Below are positions 46,307-56,074 of a stretch of DNA of 64,000 nt, piece by piece. The stretch lies in contig CAWIZC010000040.1 of the NCBI GenBank assembly GCA_963840445.1, positions 1 to 64,000 on the forward strand, written 5' to 3'. Below the pieces are notes generated by a model. It made no database searches, was not told where the DNA came from, and saw nothing but the letters and a program-made list of their open reading frames with translations. Numbering within the stretch: the first letter of the stretch is position 1; the number at the start of each line of letters is the position of its first letter. Origin of the DNA: AWTP1-13 sp963840445. Its GTDB lineage: Bacteria > Pseudomonadota > Alphaproteobacteria > Rhizobiales > Hyphomicrobiaceae. Made by a program: the position numbers and the translations under genes.

Positions 46307-46373
46307 TAGAGCGCGATTCACGCCGCCAAGGAAGCTCCCCCGCCCCCCGGCAGCCTTCAACCAAATCGCGCTA
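46307..46373. repeat. Intergenic palindrome, family 1 (GCGCGATT variant)
   Basis: A 67-base element with ends TAGAGCGCGATT and AAATCGCGCTA, imperfect inverted repeats of about 11 bases. It shares the TAGAGC start with the copies at 14378 and 35717 and lies between two divergent genes. Apart from it, 46276-46637 shows nothing that looks like a gene. Confidence 0.6.
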
Positions 46374-46637
46374 TCACAACCCCTGCGCGAGTTTGGTCTT
46401 GCCAGAGCGTTTTGGCAAAGCGATGACAAGCCGATCCGCTGCAGCCGCGTGCCTCCGCCCCCCTTGCGCTCGGCGCCGGCTTGGCGGGACTGGCGCTCAG
46501 GCCGAGGCGATCGGCGGTTGGCGGCTCGTTGGTGCGCGCTGGTGATCGCTGCGGTTCAGCCCCCTTGTGGGAGCGGTGAAGATTATGTCCACTGGCGGTG
46601 CCTTACCCGCCCGCAAACGCACGTAGGAATGCAGCCC

Positions 46638-47234
46638 ATGCCCTGGCCCGAGCCCGTCACCCTGAAGAGTCCCCGCGTCACGCTGGAGCCGCTCGCCCAC
46701 GCACGCCGCGATGAGCTGATCGAGGCAGTGCGCGATGGCGAGCTTTGGAACCTGTGGTACACGGCCATCCCGCCGCCGGATAAGATGGCCGCCGAGATCG
46801 ACCGGCGTCTCGGCCTGCAGGCGGCCGGCTCGATGCTGCCGTTCACGGTGGTGGACAGTGCGACCGGCAAAGCCGCCGGCATGACCACCTACATGAACAT
46901 CGACGCGCCGCAGCGTCGCGTGGAGATCGGTTCAACCTGGTATCGCAAGGGCGTGCAGCGCACCGACCTCAACACGCACTGCAAACTGCTGCTGCTCACG
47001 CATGCCTTCGAGGCGCTCGACTGCATCGCCGTGGAGTTCCGCACGCACTTCTTCAACCAGCAGAGCCGGCGCGGCATCGAGCGGCTCGGCGCCAAGCTGG
47101 ACGGCATCCTGCGCTGCCATCAGATCGCGCCCAACGGCACGCTGCGCGACACCTGCGTGTACAGCATCATTGCGCCCGAGTGGCCGACGGTGAAGGCGCA
47201 CCTGACCTGGCAGCTGGCAAAACCGCGCGAGTAG
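46638..47234 (+). CDS. RimJ/RimL-like GNAT acetyltransferase
   Basis: A 198-residue N-acetyltransferase of the RimL type, which modifies N-terminal residues or free amino groups. Start of the fold: VTLKSPRVTLEPLAHARRDE; acetyl-CoA region VEIGSTWYRKGVQRTDLNTH, CKLLLLTHAFEALDCIAVEF, and the helix FFNQQSRRGIERLGAKLDGI, all typical of the family's Pfam Acetyltransf_3 group. ATG 46638 is spaced nine bases from AGGA; ATG 46629 is an alternative. Single gene, intact. Confidence 0.85.
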   Translation: MPWPEPVTLKSPRVTLEPLAHARRDELIEAVRDGELWNLWYTAIPPPDKMAAEIDRRLGLQAAGSMLPFTVVDSATGKAAGMTTYMNIDAPQRRVEIGSTWYRKGVQRTDLNTHCKLLLLTHAFEALDCIAVEFRTHFFNQQSRRGIERLGAKLDGILRCHQIAPNGTLRDTCVYSIIAPEWPTVKAHLTWQLAKPRE

Positions 47235-47285
47235 GGCGCCCCGGGAGCAGGTCTCCTTGGTATTTCGCATAGTCGCGAGCCGACG

Positions 47286-47314
47286 GTCGTGCCAGACCCG
47301 GGGTCTGGCACGAC
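47286..47314. repeat. Perfect short hairpin
   Basis: GTCGTGCCAGACC and GGTCTGGCACGAC form a perfect 13-base stem with a three-base loop, 52 bases after the acetyltransferase stop. There is no T-run, so it may be a Rho-dependent end, a repeat, or a regulator site for the next gene. Confidence 0.6.
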
Positions 47315-47454
47315 CCTCGGCGGTGGCCGTTTCTGCATGGCCGGGAAACGCGGTATACGTGCTATAACTGCATCGGGCGGCTCGGTGCGCCGGCAATTGC
47401 GCCGGCTCATGCAGGGCGCGTGTCGCTCGTCGATTGCGAGTAGGAGTGCATTGC

Positions 47455-50400
47455 ATGTCGACAGGACGCGTTGCCGCCGCGGCTCTGATCGCCGCTTGCG
47501 TAGTTTGGGCCGTGGGCGTCCGCGCCGCCGCTGCGCAGGCCGTACCGCCCAAGACCATCGCCGATATCCTGGCGCTTCTGGAGCAGGAGAAGCCCGACCC
47601 AGCCAAGCTTGCCAAGCTGCGGGCCGAGACAGACTCCGAGCCGCCCGTGCGAGCCGGCGCCGCGACCTTATCGAATTCTATTTCCGGCGGAGCGAGGCGC
47701 GGCAGGTCGCCGGCCGTCACGGCGAAGCGCGCGCCGACGTCGATAAGGCCCTGAGTATCGATCGCTCGAGCGTCGATCCAAGGCTCGTCCTGGATGTGCG
47801 CGGGCACGCGGCCTGGCTCTACCGAAATGCCGGCCAGCCGCACAAGTGCGTGCAGGCCTTCAAGGAGATGGAGCGAGACGTCGATCGGCCGGGTTTCAAG
47901 GGTCGCCTGTTCGGCACTTACAAAAATCTCGGCAGCTGCCTGCTCAGCATGGGCGATCTCGCCCAGACCGAGATTTATGTGACGAAGGCAGGTGCGCTCC
48001 TTCGCGAAGCCAGGGGTGGAGCAACTTCGGCATATACGGCCCGACCTGGGAGGCGCATGTGCGCGAGCTGGCCGGCTTCTTCTATCGCGTCAAAGGTCAA
48101 TTCAAGGAGGCCGAGCAAAGCTTTCAGCGGGCTGAACAGCTGGCGCGGCAAGCCACGCAGACCTATCGCTTGTGGGAGCGCCCGCCACCGCGTTCGCGCG
48201 TCGAATATATCGCCGACTACCTCGCCATGCTGACCGGCCGCGTGAAGGCCGCGCAGGGCAGGCTGGTGGAGGCCGAAGTCGACATCCGCCGCGCGCTGAT
48301 CTCTCAGCTCAAAGCGCAAGGAAGTTACAATTCTGCGAACTCCTAACCTGCTCAACGCGCTCGGCCAGACGCTCGCGGACCAGGGCCGGTATGTAGAAGC
48401 CGAGCAACTGACGCGCATCGCCAACAGGATTTATCGCGAGCTGAAATTCGCACCCGACTCCAACAACCTGGTGGGCGGCCTGCACAATCTTGCCAGCCTC
48501 CTCAACGTGCAAGGGCGTTGGCAGGAGGCGGCAGACGTATATCGGGAGCTGGATGAGGCCACTCGGGGCTGGGACAAGCGCCGGAAAGACAATCTGGAGA
48601 TGAACGCCAGCCGCATCTACATGCTCTACAATACCGGCAATTTGGCCGAGGGTCTGGAGGCGGCGAAGGCATACTTTGCGCGGATGGTCGCCCGCTTCGG
48701 CGAAGGGCACCTCAATACGGCCTTGGCCCGCGGAGCAGTCGCCATGGGTCTCGCCCAAACCGGCAAGACCGACGAGGCCGCGGGGGAATTCAAGAAGGCG
48801 ATCGAGGTGCTGCTGTCGGCGACGTTCGACTCCGATGAGGAGGATGCTTCGGCCAGCACCGCTGCGCAGGCCCGGGTCCGCGACGTTGTCGAGGCCTACA
48901 TGCGCGTGCTCGCCAGCCAGGGGTCGAACGATGCAGCGGCGCTCGGCGAGGCGTTCCGGCTCGGCGAGGCGGTGCGCGGCAGCACCGTGCAGAAGGCGCT
49001 CGTTGCGGCGAGCGTACGCATGGCCGTCAACAATCCGACGGTCGGCGAGCTGGCCCGCAAGGACCAGGAGATCGAGCGCCAGCGAGGCGCGCTGCTGGCG
49101 CTGCTCAACAACCTGCTCGGCATGCCGGCCGAGGAGCGCGACGAGAAAGTCGTCGCCGAGCTGCGCAAGCAGGTCGACGCGCTGCGGGCGCAACGCGCCG
49201 TATCCCGCAAGGAGCTTGAGAAACGCTTTCCGCGTTATGCCGACCTGATCAATCCCAAGCCGCCGCGCGTGGACGATGTGCGAGCGTCCCTCAAACCCGG
49301 AGAGGCGTTCGTTTCCTTCTATTTCGGCCGTTTTCGCAGCTTCGTGTGGGTGATCCCCAAAGAGGGCGAGGTGGCCTTCTCGGGGTTGCCGACCAATCTC
49401 GAGCAGATCGACGATCGGGTCGCCCGCATTCGCGCATCCCTGGAAGGGGGCGATATCAAGAGCCTCGCCGATCTCCCGCAGTTCAACTTCGACATCGCGC
49501 ACGGGCTCTACAACCTGCTGCTGAAGCCGGTCGAGGGGGCCTGGCGCGGCGCCAGGAACCTGGTGGTGGCCTCCAACGGCGCGTTGGGACTGCTGCCGCT
49601 CGGTCTGCTGACGACCGAGCCGTTCACGCCGGCGATGGACGAGCAATTGTACTTTGCCAGCTACCGGAAGGCGCCCTGGCTGGCGCGCACTCACGCGGTG
49701 ACGTTCGTGCCGTCGGCGGCGTCTCTCATTACGCTGCGCGGGCTCGCCGCCGGCCCACCGCAACGCGACCGGCTGATCGGATTTGGCGACCCCTACTTCA
49801 GCAAGGAGCAGGCCAGGGAGGCTGCCGAAAAGGCCAAGTCGGAAAATCCGTCCTCGATCGATCAGCGCGGCATACGCATGGCGCGGCGCTCGCTGCCCAA
49901 GCTTGGCGGCTTCAACACGGCGCAGCTCGACCGCCTGCCGCGCCTGCCCGACACCGCCGACGAGCTGAGGTCGGTGGCGCTCGCCCTGCAGGTCGATCCG
50001 GCCAAGGTGCTGAACCTCGGCAAGGATGCCAACGAGCGCGCGGTCAAGCAGGCCAACCTGGCCAAGTTCCGCGTGGTCGCCTTCGCCACGCACGGCCTCG
50101 TGCCCGGTGAGCTGGACGGTCTCAACCAGCCGGCGCTGGCGCTGTCGGCGCCCGACGTTGCCGACGTGGATGGCGATGGGCTGCTAACCATGGACGAGGT
50201 GCTCGCCCTCAATCTGGACGCCGACTGGGTGGTCCTGTCGGCGTGCAACACGGCGAGCGGCGTGCGCGCTGGTGCGGAAGCCGCCTCGGGACTCGGGCGC
50301 GCCTTCTTCTATGCCGGTGCCCGCTCACTGCTGCTGACCAACTGGGCGGTTTACTCGACGCCGGCGGCCCAGCTGGTCAGCGACCTGTTCCGCCGTCAGG

Positions 50401-50563
50401 CCGCCGACGCCAACCTTGCGCGGGGCGAGGCGTTGCGGCAGGCCATGATGGCCCTGGTCGACGGGCCAGGCTTCGCGACGATGCAGGCAACGAGATCGTC
50501 AGCTACGCGCATCCCGTGTTCTGGGCGCCCTACACCGTGGTCGGCGACGGCGGCGCCCAGTAG
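47455..50563 (+). CDS. Secreted TPR-CHAT domain protein, four frameshifts
   Basis: An ATG at 47455 with AGGAG begins a signal peptide (STGRVAAAALIAACVVWAVG, cleavage near AAAA-Q). TPR-like helices follow (FYFRRSEARQVAGRHGEARA, LGSCLLSMGDLAQTEIYVTK, LASLLNVQGRWQEAADVYRE), then a coiled region and a C-terminal CHAT domain with the caspase-like dyad: His in AFATHGLVPGELDGL and Cys in VVLSACNTASGVRAGAE. Shifts fall near 47640, 48018, 48335 and 50480; restored length is about 1035 residues ending at 50563. CHAT proteins are caspase relatives; the TPRs would bind a partner. The signal peptide makes it periplasmic or exported, unlike defence CHATs. creD follows about 120 bases later. Confidence 0.82.
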
Positions 50564-50685
50564 GCTACTCGGCGGCAGCCTCCGATCCGGCGCACGATCG
50601 ACATCATTCTCCCTTGCTGGAGCCGCAACTTCGCCCCGGCATCCCGCTAGCACCGTGCAAGCCGGGACTGACCGAGGTTTACTTG

Positions 50686-52059
50686 ATGGATTTGCTCGAA
50701 GCTGCTGGGCGCGTGCTGCGCAGCCCGGCGTTCAAGTTCGTTTTGATCCTGTTCCTGATCGTTCTGCTGCTCGTCCCGCTGGCTTTGGTTTACAGCCTCA
50801 TCTGGGAACGCGAGAACCGGGCGGCGAGCGTGCGCCGCGAGGTCGGTCAGCTGTGGGGACCCGAGCAGCGCCTGCTGGGGCCGTTCCTGGTCGTCCCCTA
50901 CACGGTGCGCATCGAGACGGTGCAGGGCGACAAGCGGTTCGAGCAGATCCAGGAGCGCCGCGCAGTCTTCACGCCCGAGCTGCTCGATGTCGCCGGCCGC
51001 GCCGAGGCCAAGACGCTGCGCCGCTCCATCTTCGAGGTGCCGGTCTACGCCGCGCGCTTGAAGTTGTCCGGGCGGTTTGCTGCGCCACGCATTGCCGACG
51101 TCGCCGCGGAGGTGGTGGCAGTACGCTGGCGCGATGCGGCGTTCGTGCTCGGTCTGACGGGTGTCTCCGGCCTCAAGGAGGCCGCCACGCTCAGGATCGC
51201 CGGTGCCACAGACATCGCCTTTGCACCGAGCATCGGTTTCCCGGGCACCCAGCTTACCGGCATCCACGCCAAGCTCGCCGGCGCGGGCACCGCGCTGCTG
51301 CCCGATCCCGAGCAGCCGCCGCAGCCGTTCGACTTCACCGTCGACCTCGCCTTCAATGGCTCGGTTTCGCTCACCGTGGCGCCGGTCGCGCGCGAGACGC
51401 GCGTGTCGCTTGCCTCCGACTGGCCGCACCCGAGCTTCTCCGGCGCCTTCCTGCCCGACGAACGCCAGGTGACGCCCGCGGGCTTTACGGCTGCGTGGAA
51501 GGTTCCGCACCTTGCGCGCAGCGTGCCCGAGGCCTGGAGCCTGGCGGACGGCGGCCTGGAGCGGCTGCAGCCGCATGCGTTCGGCGTGACCATGATCGAT
51601 CCGGTCGACTTCTATAGTCTCGTCAACCGCGCCGCCAAGTACGGGGTCATGTTCGTGGCGATGGCCTTCATGGCGGTGTTCTGCCTCGAGCTCGTGTCGC
51701 GGCGACGCGTGCACCCGGTGCAATATCTCTTCACCGGCATCGCCATGGTGTTCTTCTACGTTCTGCTGCTGTCGCTCGCCGAGCACCTGGGGTTCGTCCA
51801 CGCCTACCTGGCGGCGTCCTTCGCCACCGGCGCGATGCTTGCCATCTACGTCGGCGCCGCCTTGGCAAGCGTGGTGCGAGGGCTGGTGATGCTGGTCGTG
51901 TTCGCGCTCACCTACGCCATGCTCTACCTGATCCTGCAACTTGAGGACTACGCGCTGCTGGCTGGCGCGATCCTCGGGTTCGTGGTGCTGGCAATCGTGA
52001 TGTTCGTGACCTTGCGAGTCGATTGGAGCGGCAGCTCCGCTCGGCAGGCGGCCGGTTAA
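50686..52059 (+). CDS. creD: CreD-family inner-membrane protein
   Basis: A 457-residue protein. One N-terminal helix (FVLILFLIVLLLVPLALVYS), a large periplasmic domain starting with the family motif WGPEQRLLGPFLVVPY, containing SIFEVPVYAARLKLSGRF, then a C-terminal block of about five helices (ending AGAILGFVVLAIVMFVTL). CreD is a membrane protein of unknown biochemical role, induced by the CreBC system in enterobacteria and linked to envelope integrity and colicin tolerance. No creBC genes are beside it. ATG at 50686 follows GAGG; intact. Confidence 0.93.
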   Translation: MDLLEAAGRVLRSPAFKFVLILFLIVLLLVPLALVYSLIWERENRAASVRREVGQLWGPEQRLLGPFLVVPYTVRIETVQGDKRFEQIQERRAVFTPELLDVAGRAEAKTLRRSIFEVPVYAARLKLSGRFAAPRIADVAAEVVAVRWRDAAFVLGLTGVSGLKEAATLRIAGATDIAFAPSIGFPGTQLTGIHAKLAGAGTALLPDPEQPPQPFDFTVDLAFNGSVSLTVAPVARETRVSLASDWPHPSFSGAFLPDERQVTPAGFTAAWKVPHLARSVPEAWSLADGGLERLQPHAFGVTMIDPVDFYSLVNRAAKYGVMFVAMAFMAVFCLELVSRRRVHPVQYLFTGIAMVFFYVLLLSLAEHLGFVHAYLAASFATGAMLAIYVGAALASVVRGLVMLVVFALTYAMLYLILQLEDYALLAGAILGFVVLAIVMFVTLRVDWSGSSARQAAG

Positions 52060-52175
52060 GCCCGGTCTGCCGCTTGCCGCTTGCTTCACCGTCACCAGCC
52101 GAGGACGCAGGCACTTGGCAACCCTGGATCGCCCGCTCCCTTGCAGGCGCGTGCGATTCTTCCCATGCTGAGGCC

Positions 52176-53195
52176 ATGGCTGGCTCGCACGCACCGACGT
52201 TGCAGGAATACGCTGACGGCGTACGCGCCGGCGATCGCGCCGTGCTGGGACGCGCCATCACCCTGATCGAGAGCGCCAAGGATACCCACATGGCGCAGGC
52301 GCAGGCGCTGCTGCAGCGCCTGCTGCCCCTTACGGGCAAGGCGCACCGCATCGGCATCACCGGCGTGCCGGGGGTCGGCAAGTCGACCGCCATCGATCAG
52401 CTCGGCATGAACCTGGTCGAGCAGGGCCACCGCGTGGCGGTGCTGGCTGTCGACCCGACCTCGACCCGCTCCGGCGGCTCCATCCTCGGCGACAAGACGC
52501 GCATGGTGCGCCTGGCCCAGAGCCGCTCAGCCTTCATCCGCCCCTCGCCGACCTCGGGCACGCTCGGCGGCGTGGCGCGCAAGACGCGTGAGACCATGCT
52601 GCTGGTGGAGGCCGCGGGCTTTGACGTGGTGATCGTGGAGACGGTGGGTGTCGGCCAGTCTGAGGTGGCGGTGGCCGCCATGGTCGACTTTTTCCTGGTG
52701 CTGCTGCTGGCCGGCGGCGGCGACGACCTGCAGGGCATCAAGCGCGGCATCATCGAGATCGCCGACATGATCGCCATCACCAAGGCCGACGGCGACAACG
52801 TCGCCCGCGCCAGGAAGGCGGCCGCCATCTACCAGAGCGCGCTCGGCATCATCACGCCGACCTCGCCCGGCTGGGTGTCGCCGGTGCTGACCATCTCGGC
52901 GCAGGACAACCGCGGCCTCGACGAACTGTGGGCGAAGATCCTGGACCATCGCCAGCGCATGACGGCGACCGGCGAGTTCCAGGCGCGGCGTGGCGTGCAG
53001 GCCGTCGATTGGATGCACGACCTTCTGCAGCAGCGGCTGCTTGCCGCACTGGAGGCCGACGCGGACGTGGCGGCCCGCATGGCCGAGCTGGAAAACGAGG
53101 TGCGTGCCGGTGTCCGCACGCCGGCGCTGGCGGTTGCCGAGCTGCTGTCGCTGGTCGGGCTTGGTGATAAGGTGCAGGCTCGAGGTACGAGATGA
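52176..53195 (+). CDS. meaB: MeaB-type GTPase for methylmalonyl-CoA mutase
   Basis: A 339-residue G3E P-loop GTPase that guards adenosylcobalamin loading of methylmalonyl-CoA mutase. G1 is ITGVPGVGKSTAIDQLG; the switch region has LAVDPTSTRSGGSILGDKTR; G3 is VIVETVGVGQSEVAVA; the G4-like TKADGDN is present. The start at 52176 (GAGG upstream) gives the usual length. The mutase genes are not in the window. Its stop overlaps the next start (ATGA). Confidence 0.94.
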   Translation: MAGSHAPTLQEYADGVRAGDRAVLGRAITLIESAKDTHMAQAQALLQRLLPLTGKAHRIGITGVPGVGKSTAIDQLGMNLVEQGHRVAVLAVDPTSTRSGGSILGDKTRMVRLAQSRSAFIRPSPTSGTLGGVARKTRETMLLVEAAGFDVVIVETVGVGQSEVAVAAMVDFFLVLLLAGGGDDLQGIKRGIIEIADMIAITKADGDNVARARKAAAIYQSALGIITPTSPGWVSPVLTISAQDNRGLDELWAKILDHRQRMTATGEFQARRGVQAVDWMHDLLQQRLLAALEADADVAARMAELENEVRAGVRTPALAVAELLSLVGLGDKVQARGTR

Positions 53196-53962
53196 CCCTG
53201 GCACGCAATGATCGCCGCCCGAACGGCGCTTCCCGGGGCCCCCGCACGACGGTGCTGCTGACCGCGTTCGGACCGTTCCCGGGCGTGCCCGTCAACGCCA
53301 CCATGCGGCTGGTGCCGGAGCTGGCCGAGAGGGCGGCGCTGGCCTTTCCGGACGTGTGCTTCGTCACCGAGACGCTGGCCACCGAATGGCAGGCCGCTCC
53401 GCGCCGGCTCGCCGCCGTCATCGCCGAGGTGAAGCCCGACCTCATCCTGCATTTCGGCGTGTCCTCGCGGGCCCGCGGTTTTGAGATCGAGCAGCGCGCT
53501 CACAACGCCTGCCGGTCCATGCCAGATGCGGCGGGGGTGCTGCCGCGCGCCGCGACGTTGCGCGATGGCGGCGCCGAGGTGTTGCGCGCCAGCCTGCCGG
53601 TGCCGCACTTGGTGCTGGGTCTGAAGCGCCGCGGCATTCCGGCCTACGCTTCGCGCGATGCAGGGGCCTATTTGTGCAATGCGGTGCTGTACCACTCATT
53701 GCAGATCGCCGTGGACAGGCGGGGCGACTGCCGCGTCGGCTTTGTGCATGTGCCGGCCTCGCTGGCGCGGCCCAGCGGCCCCAATCGTGGCCGGGTCGGC
53801 GCCTGTCCCATCAACTGGCCGCAGGCCATCGAAGGGGGCCTGGAGATCATCGCCGGCTGCCTCGGCCGCCCGCTGCCCAAGGCAAGGGCCCACGCGATGG
53901 CTGGCGCCCGCATGCAGATTGCGGGCACCGCGCGTTCGCGTCTGCCGCACGCGCAGCCCTGA
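53192..53962 (+). CDS. Pyroglutamyl-peptidase I-like protein (C15 family)
   Basis: A 256-residue cysteine peptidase of the pyrrolidone-carboxylate peptidase family. The start VLLTAFGPFPGVPVNATMRL carries the typical FGPF motif. The catalytic residues are present: Glu in RGFEIEQRAHN, Cys in DAGAYLCNAVLYHSL and His in VGFVHVPASLA. It is about 40 residues longer than the usual enzyme, with a C-terminal basic tail. It is translationally coupled to meaB (four-base overlap). The biological link between the two is unclear. Confidence 0.85.
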   Translation: MTLARNDRRPNGASRGPRTTVLLTAFGPFPGVPVNATMRLVPELAERAALAFPDVCFVTETLATEWQAAPRRLAAVIAEVKPDLILHFGVSSRARGFEIEQRAHNACRSMPDAAGVLPRAATLRDGGAEVLRASLPVPHLVLGLKRRGIPAYASRDAGAYLCNAVLYHSLQIAVDRRGDCRVGFVHVPASLARPSGPNRGRVGACPINWPQAIEGGLEIIAGCLGRPLPKARAHAMAGARMQIAGTARSRLPHAQP

Positions 53963-54041
53963 TTCCCCGCACACGCAGGTTGCGGATTGCACCCCGGGGC
54001 ATTATCGGTGACCGGTTTGCCGGCCGGGGAGCACTAAAGCG

Positions 54042-54932
54042 ATGTCGTGGCTGTGGGCTGTATTCACCGTGATCGCCGCGGGCGGTCAGGCGCTGCGCAA
54101 CGCGGCCCAGAAGGAGCTGATCCAAACACTCGGCACGGTCGGCGCCACGCACGTGCGCTTCCTGTTCGGGCTGCCGTTCGGCCTGCTGTTCCTGATCCTG
54201 GTCCTGATCGGCACCGGCGCGCCCTTTCCCGATCTCAATCCGGTCATGCTCAGATGGACCGTGGTGGCGGCGCTGGCCCAGATCGGCGCCACCGCACTGC
54301 TGCTGGCGGCCATGCGCGAGCGCTCGTTCGTGGTGACCACGGCCTATGCCAAGACCGAGCCGGTCCAGGTGGCGCTGTTCGGCTTGGTCTTTCTCGGCGA
54401 TCACGTCACCCCCGGACTGGCGCTGGCCATCCTGATCGCCACTGCAGGCGTGCTGGTCGTATCGTGGCCGCGCAACAATGCCGACGAGGTCTTCACTTGG
54501 GGGCCGGCGCTGCTGGGCATTGCCTCGGGCGCCATGTTTGCCATCGCGGCAATCGGCTTTCGCGGCGGCATCCGCGCGCTCGAGACGCCGAGCTTCGTGG
54601 TCGCGGCCACCGTGACGCTGGTGCTCGGCCTCGCCATTCAGACCGTGGTGTTGACAACCTACCTGGCCGTTTTCGACCGCAAGGTGCTGATGGAGATATT
54701 CCGTGCCTGGCGGCCATCGCTGTTTGCGGGCTTCATCGGCGCCTTCGCCTCGCAGATGTGGTACCTGGCCTTCGCCCTGGAGACGGCCGCCAAAGTCCGC
54801 ACCCTGGCGCTGGTCGAGATCCTGTTTGCGCAGATTCTGTCGCGCAACCTGTTCAAGCAGAAGCTGGCCTCGCGCGAGGCGTTCGGGATCGGATTGATCG
54901 TGCTCGGCGTTATCGTTCTGCTCAACCAGTAG
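54042..54932 (+). CDS. DMT/EamA family transporter
   Basis: A 296-residue ten-helix inner-membrane protein with two EamA halves: MSWLWAVFTVIAAGGQALRN and the second starting FTWGPALLGIASGAMFAIAA. The motif SFVVTTAYAKTEPVQVALFG in helix 3-4 and a long C-terminal VEILFAQILSRNLFKQKLAS are distinctive of a subgroup common in alphaproteobacteria. Exported substrate unknown. GGGGAGC precedes the ATG. It lies downstream of the peptidase-like gene, 79 bases away, on the same strand. Confidence 0.88.
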   Translation: MSWLWAVFTVIAAGGQALRNAAQKELIQTLGTVGATHVRFLFGLPFGLLFLILVLIGTGAPFPDLNPVMLRWTVVAALAQIGATALLLAAMRERSFVVTTAYAKTEPVQVALFGLVFLGDHVTPGLALAILIATAGVLVVSWPRNNADEVFTWGPALLGIASGAMFAIAAIGFRGGIRALETPSFVVAATVTLVLGLAIQTVVLTTYLAVFDRKVLMEIFRAWRPSLFAGFIGAFASQMWYLAFALETAAKVRTLALVEILFAQILSRNLFKQKLASREAFGIGLIVLGVIVLLNQ

Positions 54933-54993
54933 CTTGGCGGTGCGCTTTGCCGTCGCGGTGGAACCGCCGCTGACTGGGTCGCGTTCAGGCGAC

Positions 54994-55347
54994 ATGATGC
55001 AAACCGATCAAGCCCCCGGCCGACCCATCGCCACAGCCTCCAATGCCCCAGCCCTCACCGAAGCCGAGCGCCGCGAGCGGGCAATCCGGCGGGTCGCGGC
55101 GATCAAGGGCTTCTACACGCACCTCGGCGTGTATGTGGTCGTCAACATCGGGCTTCTCATTGTCGATGTGCTGACCGGTCCCGACTGGTGGGTGCAATGG
55201 GTGGTCTTTGGCTGGGGCATCGGCATTGTCGCCCACGCGCTCGCCGTATTCGGACGCGCGTCCAGGTTCGTGGCGGAATGGGAAGATCGGAAGATCAAGG
55301 AGCTATGGCCGAGCAGCGGTGAGTGCAGCCGCCGCTCGATTGGATGA
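54994..55347 (+). CDS. 2TM-domain protein
   Basis: A 117-residue membrane protein with the 2TM domain (PF13239-type, recalled): RAIRRVAAIKGFYTHLGVYV leads into the first helix (VVVNIGLLIVDVLTGPDWW), a short turn, then FGWGIGIVAHALAVFG. The N-terminal 40 residues are disordered and the C-terminus charged. The ATG at 54994 or 54997 gives this form; the ribosome site is weak. Often found fused to or beside histidine kinases, but no kinase is here. A terminator follows. Confidence 0.75.
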   Translation: MMQTDQAPGRPIATASNAPALTEAERRERAIRRVAAIKGFYTHLGVYVVVNIGLLIVDVLTGPDWWVQWVVFGWGIGIVAHALAVFGRASRFVAEWEDRKIKELWPSSGECSRRSIG

Positions 55348-55371
55348 GAGGTCTGCCTGTCAGACATGAAA

Positions 55372-55397
55372 AAGGCCGGTCCATCGGGACCGGCCTT
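55372..55397. terminator. Bidirectional hairpin terminator
   Basis: AAGGCCGGTCC and GGACCGGCCTT form a perfect 11-base stem with the tetraloop ATCG, flanked by A residues on the left and T-rich sequence on the right. It separates the convergent 2TM and glutathione transferase genes. Confidence 0.85.
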
Positions 55398-55424
55398 CGT
55401 CGTTCTACACAAACGCATCAATCG

Positions 55425-56030
55425 CTACTTCAAGCCCTCTGCCTGCAGCGCTGCCTGCACCGAGGGACGCGCCCCGACCCGCTTGCGGTAGGCCAGCACG
55501 TTGGGGAATGCCGACAGGTCGACGTCCACCCGGGCCGCCCAGTTGGAGATCGTGAACAGGTAGGCGTCGGCCACCGAGAAGTCCTTGCCCATCAAGTAGT
55601 CGTTCTTGGCAAGGTGGTCATTCACATAGGCAAAGCGGGTGGCGAGCCGGTCGCGGAAGATCTTCTTGGCCTCCTCGGGCATGGAGGCGTTGAACAGCGG
55701 CGAGAAGCCCTTGTGCAGCTCGCTCGATACGAAGTTCAGCCACGACTGCAGGCGGGTCCGCTCCATCGTGCCGGCCGGCGGGGCCAATTTTTTCCCCGGC
55801 GCCTTGTCCGCGATGTACTGGACGATTGCTGGTCCCTCGGTCAACTTGGTGCCGTCGTCCAGCTCCAGGACGGGCACGTAGCCCAGCGGGTTCACTTGCT
55901 TGAAATCGCGGCCGCTCTCCGTGATCTTGGTCTTGCCGTCGGTCCTTTCCCTCTCATAGGGCAGGCCGGCTTCGTTGAGGACGATGTGCGGAGAGAGGGA
56001 GCAGGCACCAGGGGAGAAATATAATTTCAT
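55425..56030 (-). CDS. gst: Glutathione S-transferase (beta class)
   Basis: A 201-residue transferase. The N-terminal thioredoxin-like domain MKLYFSPGACSLSPHIVLNE carries the catalytic Cys10 of beta-class enzymes, and VNPLGYVPVLELDDG with the cis-proline follows; the helical C-terminal domain (WLNFVSSELHKGFSPLFNAS, LMGKDFSVADAYLFTISNW) contains the N-capping Asp. Conjugates glutathione to electrophiles in the cytoplasm. It is divergent from a MarR regulator with a near-perfect palindromic operator between, so induction by a xenobiotic is likely. Confidence 0.92.
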   Translation of the reverse strand: MKLYFSPGACSLSPHIVLNEAGLPYERERTDGKTKITESGRDFKQVNPLGYVPVLELDDGTKLTEGPAIVQYIADKAPGKKLAPPAGTMERTRLQSWLNFVSSELHKGFSPLFNASMPEEAKKIFRDRLATRFAYVNDHLAKNDYLMGKDFSVADAYLFTISNWAARVDVDLSAFPNVLAYRKRVGARPSVQAALQAEGLK

Positions 56031-56074
56031 GGGGGCGTCTCCTGATAGCTACAGCTTTCGTTCAACGGTATTGA

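Noticed and set aside
50647..52194. A 515-codon open frame on the minus strand
   Set aside because: Antisense to creD and of shadow-like composition (His/Gln/Arg-rich), with no motif.
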